The notes beneath the pieces are model-generated. The model searched no databases. It was not told where the DNA came from and saw only the letters and a program-made list of their open reading frames with translations. DNA of 64,000 bases from Devosia indica. GTDB taxonomy: Bacteria; Pseudomonadota; Alphaproteobacteria; Rhizobiales; Devosiaceae. The stretch covers positions 92,930 through 156,929 of the forward strand of contig NZ_PYVZ01000008.1 of assembly GCF_003056405.1 (NCBI RefSeq), read 5' to 3'. This document shows positions 7,707-21,124 of this stretch, piece after piece (positions within the stretch are counted from its first letter, which is position 1; every line of letters begins with the position of its first letter). A program made the position numbers and the translations under genes.

Positions 7707-8062
7707 CATGCGCCAGGGTCTGGCGCGCAGCACGCCTCGGCCGCATGGGTGACACCGGCCACCATGGCCGGGTGCCCCTGGCAGCAATCGCGCATCAGAA
7801 AGTCCACCAGCCCGGACAGGCCGGCGAAATTGGCCGTATAGAGGATCGAGCGCGCTTCGCGGCGCGATGCAATCAGACCGGAGCGCTCCAGATGCGCCAG
7901 GTGAAACGAGGTGCGCGAGGACGATGCCCCCACCGCCTCGCTGATGGCCCCCGCAGCCATGCCACCTTCACCCGCTATCACCAATGCCCGCACGATGCGC
8001 AGCCGCGTGTCCTGCGAGAGCGCGCCAAAGGCATCAAGGGCTTGCTTTTCGTCCATTCTCAT
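7706..8062 (-). CDS. ArsR/SmtB-family repressor with Cys-rich tail
   Basis: A 118-residue winged-helix regulator. ALDAFGALSQDTRLRIVRAL begins the fold, and the recognition region is SSSRTSFHLAHLERSGLIAS. The C-terminal part carries RDCCQGHPAM and AEACCAPDPGA, four cysteines placed as possible thiol ligands for a metalloid. In the family, binding of As(III), Sb(III) or a metal releases DNA. The ATG at 8062 is preferred, with a second ATG two codons on. A palindromic operator lies directly upstream, between this gene and the divergent Cys-tailed protein, which it presumably represses along with itself. Confidence 0.85.
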   Translation of the reverse strand: MRMDEKQALDAFGALSQDTRLRIVRALVIAGEGGMAAGAISEAVGASSSRTSFHLAHLERSGLIASRREARSILYTANFAGLSGLVDFLMRDCCQGHPAMVAGVTHAAEACCAPDPGA

Positions 8063-8063
8063 T

Positions 8064-8089
8064 TCAATATCTCTTGAAAGATTGAGATA
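8064..8089. promoter_or_regulatory. operator between the ArsR-type gene and its divergent partner
   Basis: TATCTC (8068-8073) and GAGATA (8084-8089) form a perfect inverted repeat. A second one, TCAAT (8064-8068) with ATTGA (8081-8085), is interleaved with it. It occupies the whole space between the two start codons, so a bound repressor would block both genes. Confidence 0.65.
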
Positions 8090-8614
8090 ATGGTAGAACC
8101 AATGAACGCGCCTGTCACCTCCATGATCCAGCCCGACCACACCCTTGGCCAGTTGCGCGCTCGCCTGGAGCCGCACACCGCCCTGCCGCTGGTCTTCAAC
8201 TATGCCGGACGAACCATCCAGCCCGGCTACCATGTCACCGAGATCAAGGCGGCACATTTTTCTGCCCTCGACTGCGGCGGCAACCCGGACCAGTGGGCCG
8301 AAACGGTCCTGCAGGTGGAAGACCTGCCGGCCCGGGAGGGAAACGACACGATGAGCGTGGGCAAGTTTCTTTCCATTCTTGCCCGTGTCGAACAGGCCCT
8401 GAGCATGGACCCTTCATCCCGGGTCACCATCGAAATCAGCCGTCCCGGCGAAGCCATGCAGGTTTTTGATATCGCCCGCGTTGAGAAAGGGCAGGGCCGC
8501 ATGGAGCTGGAACTGGCAATGCGCCCCGCCATCTGCAAGCCCCGTCATCGCGCCAGCCAGCCGGAGGGAGCCTGCTGCGGCCCGGCGACCCAATCCGCCG
8601 CCTGCTGCGCCTGA
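8090..8614 (+). CDS. DUF6428-like protein with CC-rich C-terminus
   Basis: A 174-residue protein with no clear enzyme motif. The body (GQLRARLEPHTALPLVFNYA, then IQPGYHVTEIKAAHFSALDC) resembles DUF6428 proteins that accompany ArsR regulators in rhizobia. This name is from memory and is not certain. The tail ends CCGPATQSAACCA, with five cysteines in 13 residues, which recalls metallo-thiol binding. It is divergent from the ArsR-type gene and 27 bases before an MFS pump, so a role in metalloid binding or delivery is a reasonable guess. An ATG at 8102 is an alternative start. Confidence 0.6.
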   Translation: MVEPMNAPVTSMIQPDHTLGQLRARLEPHTALPLVFNYAGRTIQPGYHVTEIKAAHFSALDCGGNPDQWAETVLQVEDLPAREGNDTMSVGKFLSILARVEQALSMDPSSRVTIEISRPGEAMQVFDIARVEKGQGRMELELAMRPAICKPRHRASQPEGACCGPATQSAACCA

Positions 8615-8641
8615 CCGCCACGTAAAGCGAACCCTATCGCC

Positions 8642-9874
8642 ATGTCCAAGCCCGTCCCCGCGACCGCCGTCTGGGCGCTCGGCATCACCCAGATCGTGGG
8701 CTATGGCTCGCTCTATTATTCCTTCAGCGTGTTGGCCCCGGCCATCGGGGACAGTTTTGGCCTGTCGCCCGAATGGATCTTCGGCGCCCTGACTGTCGCC
8801 CTGCTGATCGGCGGTTTGGCGGCGCCATGGACCGGACGCATGCTGGACCGGTTCGGCGCCGCCCGCGCCATGAGCCTGGGCTCAATCCTGGTCACGATCT
8901 TCCTGCTTCTGATGGCCATTGCACCAAACGGGACGGTCTTTGCACTGGCCCTCGGCGGCATGGAAATCGCGTCCACTTTGGTGCTCTATGCCGCCGCCTT
9001 CGCTGTATTGGTGCAATTGGCCGGGCGGCAGGCGCAGGCCAGCATCACCCATCTCACCCTGATCGCCGGTTTTGCCTCGACCCTGTTCTGGCCCTTAACA
9101 GCAGTGTTTGAAGACCAGATCGGCTGGCGCGGCAGCTATGTGGTTTTCGCCGGCATGAACCTGCTGATTTGCCTGCCGCTGCATCTCTGGCTGGGCCGAA
9201 TGTCAAATCGTGCCGCGACAGCGCCGACCGATGCCGCCACGACCCGGGCGCTGGCAATGCCCCCGTCCGATAGTCCCAAAAGCAAATGGCTTTTTCCGCT
9301 GGTGCTGGTCGGGTTTGCCCTGCAAGGACTGGTGCTGGCAGCAGTGACCCTGCAGATGCTGCCGCTGCTGCAGGCGCTCGACCTTGGCACGTACGTCCTG
9401 CTGATCTCAAGCATTTTTGGACCGGCCCAGGTTCTGGCGCGACTGGTCAACATGGTGTTCGGCGGCCGCTTGCGCCCGACAGCCCTGGCCATCATCGCCG
9501 CCGCGACCCTGCCGATAGCCCTGCTGCTGCTCGCCATCTCGGCTCCCGCTCTGGCCGGTGCAATGGCCTTTGCCCTGCTCTTTGGACTGGGTTCGGGGCT
9601 CACCAGCATTGTCTCCGGCTCCCTGCCGCTGCACCTGTTTGGCCAGCACAATTACGGGGCCCGCCAGGGGCTGATCTCTGCGGCCCGCCAGATGGCCGCG
9701 GCAACAGCCCCCTTTGCCATGGCTCTGGCTATTGGCCAGGTCGGCGTTTCCGCAACGCTCTGGACATGGACCGGCCTGGCGCTCCTGCCGGTGGTCTGCT
9801 TCATCCTGATCCTGCCCATCACGCGGCGCGCCGCATCCACGATGCCGGATCCAAAGCCCGCACCAGCCGAATAG
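8642..9874 (+). CDS. MFS efflux transporter
   Basis: A 410-residue major-facilitator protein with about 12 membrane segments. The loop 2-3 motif appears as GRMLDRFGAARAMSLG, and a charged linker (about 190-215) separates the two halves. It begins 27 bases after the Cys-tailed protein and lies in the same ArsR-controlled unit. Together these suggest export of an arsenical or similar toxic metalloid, as for the MFS pump ArsK of Agrobacterium. The sequence alone does not prove the substrate. Confidence 0.75.
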   Translation: MSKPVPATAVWALGITQIVGYGSLYYSFSVLAPAIGDSFGLSPEWIFGALTVALLIGGLAAPWTGRMLDRFGAARAMSLGSILVTIFLLLMAIAPNGTVFALALGGMEIASTLVLYAAAFAVLVQLAGRQAQASITHLTLIAGFASTLFWPLTAVFEDQIGWRGSYVVFAGMNLLICLPLHLWLGRMSNRAATAPTDAATTRALAMPPSDSPKSKWLFPLVLVGFALQGLVLAAVTLQMLPLLQALDLGTYVLLISSIFGPAQVLARLVNMVFGGRLRPTALAIIAAATLPIALLLLAISAPALAGAMAFALLFGLGSGLTSIVSGSLPLHLFGQHNYGARQGLISAARQMAAATAPFAMALAIGQVGVSATLWTWTGLALLPVVCFILILPITRRAASTMPDPKPAPAE

Positions 9875-9976
9875 CGTACTCCCCATCGGCATTGGAACGG
9901 TTCCGCGTGCTGGGCAGTTGATTGGGCAAGGCCGCCGCGCCATCTCAATCAACACAAGCGTCAGGATAGGAACCCC

Positions 9977-10450
9977 ATGAAAACGCCAAGCATCGACCTC
10001 AAGGCCAATGCCAAATCTGCGGTGATCGACGTGCTCAATGCCCGCCTTGCCGACAGCATTGATCTGGCCCTCGCCACAAAGCAGGCTCACTGGAATTTGA
10101 AAGGCCCCAATTTCATCGCCGTGCATGAAATGCTCGATCCGATGCGGGCTGCCATTGATGGCCATGTCGATGTGATGGCCGAGCGTATCGCCCAGCTCGA
10201 CGGCACACCGGATGGCACCAGCCAGACCGTTGCCAAGACCACTAGCCTTGATGCCTATCCCACCGACATCAAGAAGGTTTCCGATCACCTTGCCGCCCTG
10301 GCCGAGCGCTTTGGCAAGCTGGCCAACCAGGTGCGCAAGGATATCGACACCACCGACGAAGCCGGCGATGCCGACACCGCCGATATTCTGACCGCCTATT
10401 CGCGCGACCTCGACAAGAATTTGTGGTTCATCAAATCCCATCTCGAATAG
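9977..10450 (+). CDS. dps: DNA-binding ferritin-like protein Dps
   Basis: A 157-residue Dps. The dinuclear ferroxidase site of the family is visible as KQAHWNLKGPNFIAVHEMLD followed by GHVDVMAERIAQLDG. Dps forms a 12-subunit shell, oxidises Fe(II) with hydrogen peroxide and coats DNA in starved or stressed cells. The short N-terminus has two lysines (MKTPSIDLKANAK) that could bind DNA. The gene is monocistronic, with a strong terminator 25 bases after the stop. Confidence 0.92.
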   Translation: MKTPSIDLKANAKSAVIDVLNARLADSIDLALATKQAHWNLKGPNFIAVHEMLDPMRAAIDGHVDVMAERIAQLDGTPDGTSQTVAKTTSLDAYPTDIKKVSDHLAALAERFGKLANQVRKDIDTTDEAGDADTADILTAYSRDLDKNLWFIKSHLE

Positions 10451-10474
10451 GATTTCTAGACCGGACGGATAGAG

Positions 10475-10501
10475 ATTGGGCGCCCCGACGGGGCGCCCAA
10501 T
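10475..10501 (+). terminator. strong hairpin after dps
   Basis: A perfect 12-base-pair stem with a GAC loop: ATTGGGCGCCCC against GGGGCGCCCAAT. Only a short T-run follows, so termination may be less efficient than the stem suggests. Confidence 0.75.
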
Positions 10502-10624
10502 GCGTTTGGGGCCTATTGTCCTACAGTTTCCTATTGTTTTTGCAGCCAAGTCCTATTTTTTGTGTCGGACTGGTGGCAAAATGGCTTGCCCCTAGTTTTG
10601 AATTATGCAAATGTGCAGGCGTTA

Positions 10625-10825
10625 GGGCAGCATCTCTGTCCTATCTCACGCGTCGCCCCGCTCTCCGCGGCCAGCGCGCACGCTGGTCCGGCTGGACCGC
10701 TAGTCGATAGCGGAAACGGACAGGCGGGGCTAAGATAGAGCCCGAATATGAGCGGCCATTTGGATGCAGTGCCGCTCCCCATGCAGGAACGCAATTTGCT
10801 CATTCGAGCCGTACTCGTGTAGTAC
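10625..10825. other. hairpin-dense gap before gltB
   Basis: This 500-base gap has no credible gene but holds a nested fold. GGGC (10625-10628) can pair with GCCC (10740-10743), CTATCT (10641-10646) with AGATAG (10733-10738) and GCCCCGC (10655-10661) with GCGGGGC (10724-10730). They enclose CCAGCG/CGCTGG (10671-10686) and CCGCTA/TAGCGG (10697-10713). After it come GAGCGGC/GCCGCTC (10750-10777) and GTACT/AGTAC near 10810-10824. It could be a small RNA, a gltB leader or a repeat element. An 85-residue minus-strand frame (10603-10860) overlaps it but shows no domain. Confidence 0.45.
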
Positions 10826-10952
10826 GACCCGGCTGAACACTGCGCCCCAGAGGAAACCATGCATCCGCCCGGCCGGCCCCGTCGGCAATAGCAGGATGCG
10901 CAAGACGAAACATTGGCCCCAGTTCAGGGCCCGAACAGAACGAGGTTGAGCA

Positions 10953-15682
<4,730 letters not shown>

Positions 15683-15683
<1 letters not shown>

Positions 15684-16285
15684 TGTTGCAGATCTACGGC
15701 AACTTTGGGTCGGGCAACTGCCTCAAGGTCAAGTATATCGCCGACGCCATCGGTCTGCCTTTTGAGTTGCGTGAAGTCCGCTCACGTTCCGGAGAAACCG
15801 GCACACCGGAGTTCCTCAAGCTCAATCCGGCTGGTCAGGTGCCCGTCGTCATTCTCGATGACGGCCGGCCCCTGGCGCAGTCCAACGCCATTCTGCGTTA
15901 TCTGGCACAGGATACGCGCTTCATCCCGGCCGACCGCTACGAGGCTGCCAAGGTGGACGAATGGCTGTTCTGGGAACAGTACAGCCATGAGCCAAGTGTG
16001 GCGGTGGCGCGCGCCCGCGTCGTCTATGATAAGCAGGCCGTGTCCGATCTCGACCCCAATCTGGTCATGCAGGGCAACAAAGCCCTCGACCTGATGGAAC
16101 AGGCCCTGACGGACCGGACCTGGCTGGTGGGCGAGGCCATGACCATCGCCGACATCGCCCTTCTGCCCTATACGCGGCAGGCGCCGCAGGGCGGTTTTGA
16201 TCTCTCCGGGCGGCCCGCGCTGTTGCGCTGGATCGCTGCCTGCGAAAACCAACTCGGACTACCTGCCTTTTCGGCAGAGAACTAG
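15683..16285 (+). CDS. glutathione S-transferase family protein inside the glt operon
   Basis: A 200-residue GST-fold protein. The thioredoxin-like N-domain starts [20 protein letters not shown] and has [17 protein letters not shown] and the glutathione-contacting [12 protein letters not shown]. The helical C-domain has [19 protein letters not shown]. Its ATG overlaps the gltB stop as TGATG, so translation is coupled to gltB, and gltD follows 11 bases later. The substrate is unknown. A role tied to glutamate or glutathione supply, or protection of the synthase's thiols, is speculation from the context. Confidence 0.88.
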
Positions 16286-16296
16286 AGGTAAGGCCC

Positions 16297-17724
16297 ATGG
16301 GTAAGGTAACAGGCTTTCTCGAAATCGAACGTGAAGAGCCGCGCTACGAGCCGGCCTCCGACCGCATTCGCCATTTTGGCGAGTTCACCATTCCCCTGAC
16401 CGAAGGCCGGGTGGTCGATCAGGCGGCCCGCTGCATGGATTGCGGCATTCCCTTCTGTCATGGCGACACGGGTTGTCCGGTGCATAACCAGATCCCGGAC
16501 TGGAATGACCTGATCTATAATGGCGATTGGGAAGAGGCTTCGCGCAATCTCCATTCGACCAATAATTTCCCCGAATTTACCGGCCGTATCTGCCCTGCCC
16601 CCTGCGAAGAGGCCTGCACGCTCAACCTCGAGGACGTGCCCGTCGCCATCAAGACGGTGGAACAGGCCATTGCCGACAAGGCGATCAAGGCCGGCTGGGT
16701 CAAGCCGCAAATGCCCAAGGCCAGGACCGGCAGACGCGTCGCCGTCATCGGTTCCGGCCCGGCCGGCATGGCCGCTGCCCAGCAGCTTGCCCGCGCCGGA
16801 CATGACGTGCATGTCTATGAGCGCGAGCCCAAGGCCGGCGGTCTGATGCGCTATGGCATTCCCGACTTCAAGATGGAAAAGGGGCATATCGACTTCCGTG
16901 TCGAACAGATGGAAGCCGAGGGCGTCACCTTCCACTATGGCGTCAATGTGGGCGTCACCACGCCTCTCTCGGACCTGCAGCGCGACCACGATGCCGTGCT
17001 GCTCTGCGGCGGCGCCGAGCGCCCGCGGCCGGTCGATGTCGAAGGCAACCAGTTTGCCGGCGTGCACTACGCCATGCCGTTCCTGGTGCAGCAGAACCGC
17101 CGCATCGGCGGTGAGGACGTCAGCAATGAGTTCCAGCTCACCGCTGCCGGCAAGCATGTCGTGGTCGTGGGCGGCGGCGATACCGCATCTGACTGCGTCG
17201 GCACCAGCTTCCGCCAGGGGGCCATTGCCGTGACACAGCTCGATGTGCGCCCCATGCCGCCCGAGCTGGAGAACAAGCTGACCAACTGGCCCAATTGGGC
17301 GGTCAAGATGCGCACCTCGTCTTCCCAGGCCGAAGGCGCCATCCGCGAATTCTCTGCCGGCACCATGAAAATCCTTGCCGATGCCAATGGCCATGTCACC
17401 GGCGTCGAATGCGCCCGCGTCGACCGCAAGCGCCAGCCCATTCCAGGCACGGAATTCGTCATCAAGGCCGATCTGGTGCTGCTTGCCATCGGCTTTGCCG
17501 GCCCGGTTGCCGAAGGCATGCTGACCGAATTGGGCGCCGACCTCGACAAGCGTGGCAATCTGTTTGCCGACACCATGAGCTACAAGACCTCGGTGCCCGG
17601 CGTCTATGCCGCCGGTGACATGCGCCGCGGCCAGTCGCTCGTCGTCTGGGCCATCCGCGAAGGCCGCCAGGCCGCCCGCTCCATCGACTTCGACCTGATG
17701 GGCAAGACGGATCTTCCTCGCTGA
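16297..17724 (+). CDS. gltD: glutamate synthase (NADPH), small subunit
   Basis: A 475-residue GltD. The N-terminal cysteine clusters for two 4Fe-4S centres are visible as [19 protein letters not shown] and [14 protein letters not shown]. The FAD site is [18 protein letters not shown] and the NADPH site [15 protein letters not shown]. The closing motif is [20 protein letters not shown]. It passes electrons from NADPH to GltB. Length and order are standard for the beta subunit. Confidence 0.97.
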   Translation: MGKVTGFLEIEREEPRYEPASDRIRHFGEFTIPLTEGRVVDQAARCMDCGIPFCHGDTGCPVHNQIPDWNDLIYNGDWEEASRNLHSTNNFPEFTGRICPAPCEEACTLNLEDVPVAIKTVEQAIADKAIKAGWVKPQMPKARTGRRVAVIGSGPAGMAAAQQLARAGHDVHVYEREPKAGGLMRYGIPDFKMEKGHIDFRVEQMEAEGVTFHYGVNVGVTTPLSDLQRDHDAVLLCGGAERPRPVDVEGNQFAGVHYAMPFLVQQNRRIGGEDVSNEFQLTAAGKHVVVVGGGDTASDCVGTSFRQGAIAVTQLDVRPMPPELENKLTNWPNWAVKMRTSSSQAEGAIREFSAGTMKILADANGHVTGVECARVDRKRQPIPGTEFVIKADLVLLAIGFAGPVAEGMLTELGADLDKRGNLFADTMSYKTSVPGVYAAGDMRRGQSLVVWAIREGRQAARSIDFDLMGKTDLPR

Positions 17725-17741
17725 GAGCCGTCCCGCAGGGC

Positions 17742-17764
17742 AAATCGCGCCAGTGGCGCGATTT
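17742..17764. repeat. palindrome with CGCCAGTGGCG core, copy 1
   Basis: A perfect 10-base-pair hairpin, AAATCGCGCC against GGCGCGATTT, with loop AGT, 18 bases after gltD. It may act as the operon's terminator. A second, longer palindrome with the same core lies 100 bases on. Confidence 0.75.
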
Positions 17765-17859
17765 GAGGCGACCCGGCCATGAGGCCTATGGCCGAATGGC
17801 CCGGACCCGCCGCATACTGGAAGGGTCCCTCCCCCTATCAGGGGGACTTCGGAACGGCC

Positions 17860-17896
17860 GAATCTAAAATCACGCCAGTGGCGTGATTTTAGATTC
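17860..17896. repeat. palindrome with CGCCAGTGGCG core, copy 2
   Basis: A perfect 17-base-pair inverted repeat with loop AGT. The left arm starts GAATCTAAAATCACGCC and the right arm is its exact complement. It shares the centre GCCAGTGGC with the copy at 17742-17764, while the outer arms differ. Confidence 0.8.
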
Positions 17897-17969
17897 GAAG
17901 GCCGGAAGGGCTACGCCCGCACGGCAGGTGGGGGTATGGTCCCGCCAAAGCGATTCCGCGGAGCCCTTC

Positions 17970-18512
17970 ATGCCCCAAGCCCCCTACACCGTCGACCAGC
18001 TCATCTCAGCCAAGGCCATTGCCGCCCGCGTTGAGGAACTGGCCGCCGAAATTACCGAGACTTTCCGCGACACCGACAAGCTCGTCGTCGTCGGCCTGCT
18101 GCGCGGCTCGTTCATCTTCATCGCTGACCTGGTGCGCGAGATCGACCTGCCGGTCGAAGTGGATTTCCTCGAAGCCTCCTCCTATGGCGACGCCATGGAA
18201 TCGAGCCGGGAAGTCCGTATCCTCAAGGACTTGCGCGGCGAGATTGCCGGCCGCGACGTGCTGGTGGTGGAAGACATCATCGACACCGGCCACACGCTCA
18301 AGCACGTGCTCGAAATCCTCGAGACGCGCCACCCGCGCCGCATGGAAGTCTGCGCCCTGCTCAACAAGCCATCCCGCCGGGAGACCGATGTGCCGGCCCG
18401 CTGGATCGGCTTCGACATCCCCGACGAATTCGTCGTCGGCTACGGCATCGACTACGCCCAGCGCAACCGGAACCTGCCCCATATCGGGAAGGTGCGTTTC
18501 GTAGAGCCCTGA
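17970..18512 (+). CDS. hpt: hypoxanthine phosphoribosyltransferase
   Basis: A 180-residue type I phosphoribosyltransferase. The PRPP loop is [14 protein letters not shown], the flexible-loop region is [15 protein letters not shown], and the purine-side motif is [20 protein letters not shown]. It salvages hypoxanthine (and guanine) to nucleotides using PRPP. The ATG at 17970 has GGAG eight bases upstream. The open frame continues upstream only through the 17860-17896 palindrome. Confidence 0.93.
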   Translation: MPQAPYTVDQLISAKAIAARVEELAAEITETFRDTDKLVVVGLLRGSFIFIADLVREIDLPVEVDFLEASSYGDAMESSREVRILKDLRGEIAGRDVLVVEDIIDTGHTLKHVLEILETRHPRRMEVCALLNKPSRRETDVPARWIGFDIPDEFVVGYGIDYAQRNRNLPHIGKVRFVEP

Positions 18513-18528
18513 CACATCAGCTCCATCA

Positions 18529-18659
18529 CCTCCCTCCCCTTGAGGGGGAGGGCAGCGAAGCTTGGCCGACAGGCCTTAGCGAAGCTGGGAGGGGTGACTA
18601 CTCATCGCAGCGTCACCATTCACCCCACCCTCATTCCCTCCCCCTCAAGGGGAGGGAGG
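18529..18659. repeat. CCTCCCCC-type intergenic repeat, paired arms
   Basis: Two 24-base arms (18529-18552 and 18636-18659) are exact reverse complements, and each is itself nearly palindromic around CCCCTTGAGGGG. The spacer AGCGAAGCTTGGCCGACAGG and GGGAGGGGTG match the layout of copies at 22503, 41871 and 57909. It lies between the convergent hpt and dehydratase genes and could end transcription from both sides. Confidence 0.7.
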
Positions 18660-18682
18660 CGCAAGAGCGATACGTCGGTGAC

Positions 18683-20233
18683 TTACATCACCGCGCCGAC
18701 CTGCCAGGGCACGAATTCATTGTCGCCATAGCCCAGCGCCTCGGACTTGGTGCGCTCGCCCGAGGCGACCTTGAGGATATGTTCGAAAATTTCCTGGCCC
18801 TTGGCCTCGATGGAAACACCCTCGACGATATCGCCGCAATTGATGTCCATGTCCTCGGTCATGCGGGCATACATGTCCGAATTGGTGGCCAGCTTTATGG
18901 AGGGCACCGGCTTGCAGCCATAGGCCGAGCCGCGCCCGGTGGTGAAGGTCAGCACATTGGCCCCGCCGGCCACCTGCCCGGTCGCCGAGACCGGATCAAA
19001 GCCCGGCGTATCCATGAACACGAAGCCCTTTTCAGTGACTTTTTCAGCGTATTCATAGACCGCCGTCAGCGGCGTCGAACCGCCCTTGGCCGTGGCGCCG
19101 AGGGATTTTTCCAGGATCGTGGTCAGCCCGCCCAGCTTGTTGCCGGGCGAGGGATTATTGTTCATCTCCCCGCCATTGCGACGGGTGTAATCTTCCCACC
19201 ACTTGATGCGTTCGATCAGCTTTTCGCCCACCTCGCGCGTCACCGCGCGGCGGGTCAGCATATGTTCGGCGCCATAGACCTCCGGGGTTTCCGAGAGGAT
19301 GGCGGTGCCGCCCTGCTTGACCAGCGTATCGACCGCCACGCCCAGCGCCGGATTGGCGGTAATGCCCGAATAGCCGTCCGATCCGCCGCATTGCAGCGCC
19401 AGGGTGAGATGACTGGCATCCACCGTTTCGCGCCTTGCCTTTGCGGCCACCGGCAGCATTTCCTTGATGCGCTCGACACCCCAGTCGATCATCTTGCGCG
19501 TGCCGCCGATCTCCTGGATTGTCATGGTCTGGAACGTGTCGGTTTCGGAAAGACTGTAGACCTCTTTCATCCGGTCGATCTGGAACGCTTCGCACCCCAG
19601 GCCCACCAGCAGCGCCGCGCCCAGATTGGGATTGGAGGTGTAGCCCCACTGCGTCCGCCGGAAGATCTGATAGCCTTCGCCGGAAAGGTCCATGGCGCAG
19701 CCCGTGCCATGCACGAACGGGATCACTCCGTCGATCTCGGGATAATCATCCAGCACGCCCGAGCGGTTGATCGCTTCGGCCATGAACTTGGCAACAGTCG
19801 CCGAACAGTTCACTGACGTCAGGATGCCCACGTAATTGCGCGTCCCCACCGAACCATTGGCCCGCCTGAAGCCTTCAAAGGTCGCCCGCTGGCTGGCTTC
19901 GACCATCTCGACCGGCACCGCGCCTTCCGCAAAAGCATAATCATGGGCCAGCGACCCATCGGGGCCGCCCATGCCGCAATTGTGCTCATGCACCCAGTCG
20001 CCCGGTGCAATACCCTCCTTGGCAAAGCCGATGATCTGCCCGAATTTCACAACCGCCTCGCCTGCCGCAATCGGGCGCGTGGCAAATTTGTGCCCGCGCG
20101 GCACCCGGCGGATGATGGCGACACCCTCGGGCGTATCGGTGCCCACCTCAAGATTGGCCAGCGCCACCGCAATATTGTCGGCAGCGTTCAGCACCAGGGT
20201 CTTGCCTTGCGGCTGCGTCACTTGATCATTCAT
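18683..20233 (-). CDS. UxaA/GarD-type sugar-acid dehydratase
   Basis: A 516-residue altronate/galactarate dehydratase family enzyme. The N-terminal SAF domain covers about 10-100 (IAVALANLEVG, HEHNCGMGG). The catalytic part has GTRNYVGILTSVNCSATVAK, HGTGCAMDLSGEGY, QCGGSDGYSGITANPALG and a late GRGSAYGCKPVPSIKLATNS. Family members use Fe(II) to remove water from aldonic or aldaric acids. The surrounding FucU mutarotase and FAHD hydrolase point to L-fuconate (or a relative) as substrate rather than altronate. That is inference. It is transcribed divergently from the GntR gene, with a palindromic operator between them. Confidence 0.82.
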   Translation of the reverse strand: MNDQVTQPQGKTLVLNAADNIAVALANLEVGTDTPEGVAIIRRVPRGHKFATRPIAAGEAVVKFGQIIGFAKEGIAPGDWVHEHNCGMGGPDGSLAHDYAFAEGAVPVEMVEASQRATFEGFRRANGSVGTRNYVGILTSVNCSATVAKFMAEAINRSGVLDDYPEIDGVIPFVHGTGCAMDLSGEGYQIFRRTQWGYTSNPNLGAALLVGLGCEAFQIDRMKEVYSLSETDTFQTMTIQEIGGTRKMIDWGVERIKEMLPVAAKARRETVDASHLTLALQCGGSDGYSGITANPALGVAVDTLVKQGGTAILSETPEVYGAEHMLTRRAVTREVGEKLIERIKWWEDYTRRNGGEMNNNPSPGNKLGGLTTILEKSLGATAKGGSTPLTAVYEYAEKVTEKGFVFMDTPGFDPVSATGQVAGGANVLTFTTGRGSAYGCKPVPSIKLATNSDMYARMTEDMDINCGDIVEGVSIEAKGQEIFEHILKVASGERTKSEALGYGDNEFVPWQVGAVM

Positions 20234-20343
20234 CGACAGGGGGCCTTTGGCAGTCGGTTCTCAGCGCTTTACGCCGGCGGATATTCTCGTCAGATTGCGC
20301 CCGCAATAGAGAGGTCCGGCATTGTCATTCAAGACATCACTAA

Positions 20344-20355
20344 CTAACATGTTAG
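20344..20355. promoter_or_regulatory. CTAACATGTTAG operator, copy 1
   Basis: A perfect 12-base palindrome in the 123-base space between the dehydratase and the GntR gene, two bases before the regulator's ATG. Exact copies occur at 21589-21600 and 40409-40420. It is the likely binding site of the adjacent FadR-type regulator, giving autoregulation and control of the divergent gene. Confidence 0.78.
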
Positions 20356-20356
20356 C

Positions 20357-21106
20357 ATGAAAACGGAAGCCAGTCCCTACCAATTTCTTGGGCAAGCAGG
20401 CGATTTCTCGCGCGGCACGGTTACGCTGGACGTGACCAATGCCCTGCGCCAGGCCATTGTCACCCTGGCTCTGCCACCCGGCACCATGCTGGACAAATCC
20501 GCCATTTGCAGCCAGTTGGGCGTCTCGCGATTCCCGGTCAGCGAAGCGCTGGCCCGGCTGGCCGATGAAGGGTTGGTCGATATCGCGCCACAGCGCGGCT
20601 CAACCGTCTCGCTGGTCAAGATTGCCGACGTCCGTGAATACATGCTCATCCGCAAGGGCCTTGAAAGCGAGGCTTTGCGCGTCCTGATCGGCAAGCACGA
20701 CACCGAGGTGATCGCGGCGCTGCACGCCAATATGGCAGCCCAGCGCGATGCGGCCTCGCGCGACGACGCGGAAACCTTCCACCAGATCGATGTCGAGTTT
20801 CACGATATCATCTTCCGCTCCATGCGGTTGACCAAGGTCAAGTCGATCATCGACAAGGCCCGCGCCAATCTCGACCGCGCCCGGCGCCTGATCATCACGC
20901 CGCGCCGCCTCAACCACACCATTGCCGAGCATCAGGCGATTTTCGACGGCATTCTGGCCGCCGATGCCCCCCAGGCCATTGCCGCCATTCGTGCCCATAT
21001 CGACGCGGTGATGATCGAACTGTTTGCCTTCGCCCAGGAGCAGCCTGCGCTGTTTGCCGACGGCGCCGAATTTACCACCGAAGACAACGACTTCCCCTTC
21101 GGCTAG
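20357..21106 (+). CDS. GntR-family regulator, FadR/FCD subgroup
   Basis: A 249-residue regulator. The winged helix (about 20-90) has TNALRQAIVTLALPPGTMLD and CSQLGVSRFPVSEALARLAD. The all-helical FCD domain (about 100-235) supplies conserved metal/ligand residues in EFHDIIFRSM and AEHQAIFDGI. The ATG at 20357 lies two bases after the palindromic operator with no ribosome site, so the transcript may be leaderless or the true start may lie further in. It is followed by fucU 18 bases later. Confidence 0.88.
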   Translation: MKTEASPYQFLGQAGDFSRGTVTLDVTNALRQAIVTLALPPGTMLDKSAICSQLGVSRFPVSEALARLADEGLVDIAPQRGSTVSLVKIADVREYMLIRKGLESEALRVLIGKHDTEVIAALHANMAAQRDAASRDDAETFHQIDVEFHDIIFRSMRLTKVKSIIDKARANLDRARRLIITPRRLNHTIAEHQAIFDGILAADAPQAIAAIRAHIDAVMIELFAFAQEQPALFADGAEFTTEDNDFPFG

Positions 21107-21124
21107 CCGCGAGACGCCTATTCC

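Noticed and set aside
9407..10549. 380-residue minus-strand frame over the MFS gene end and dps
   Set aside because: It covers two well-supported plus-strand genes and shows no family motifs.
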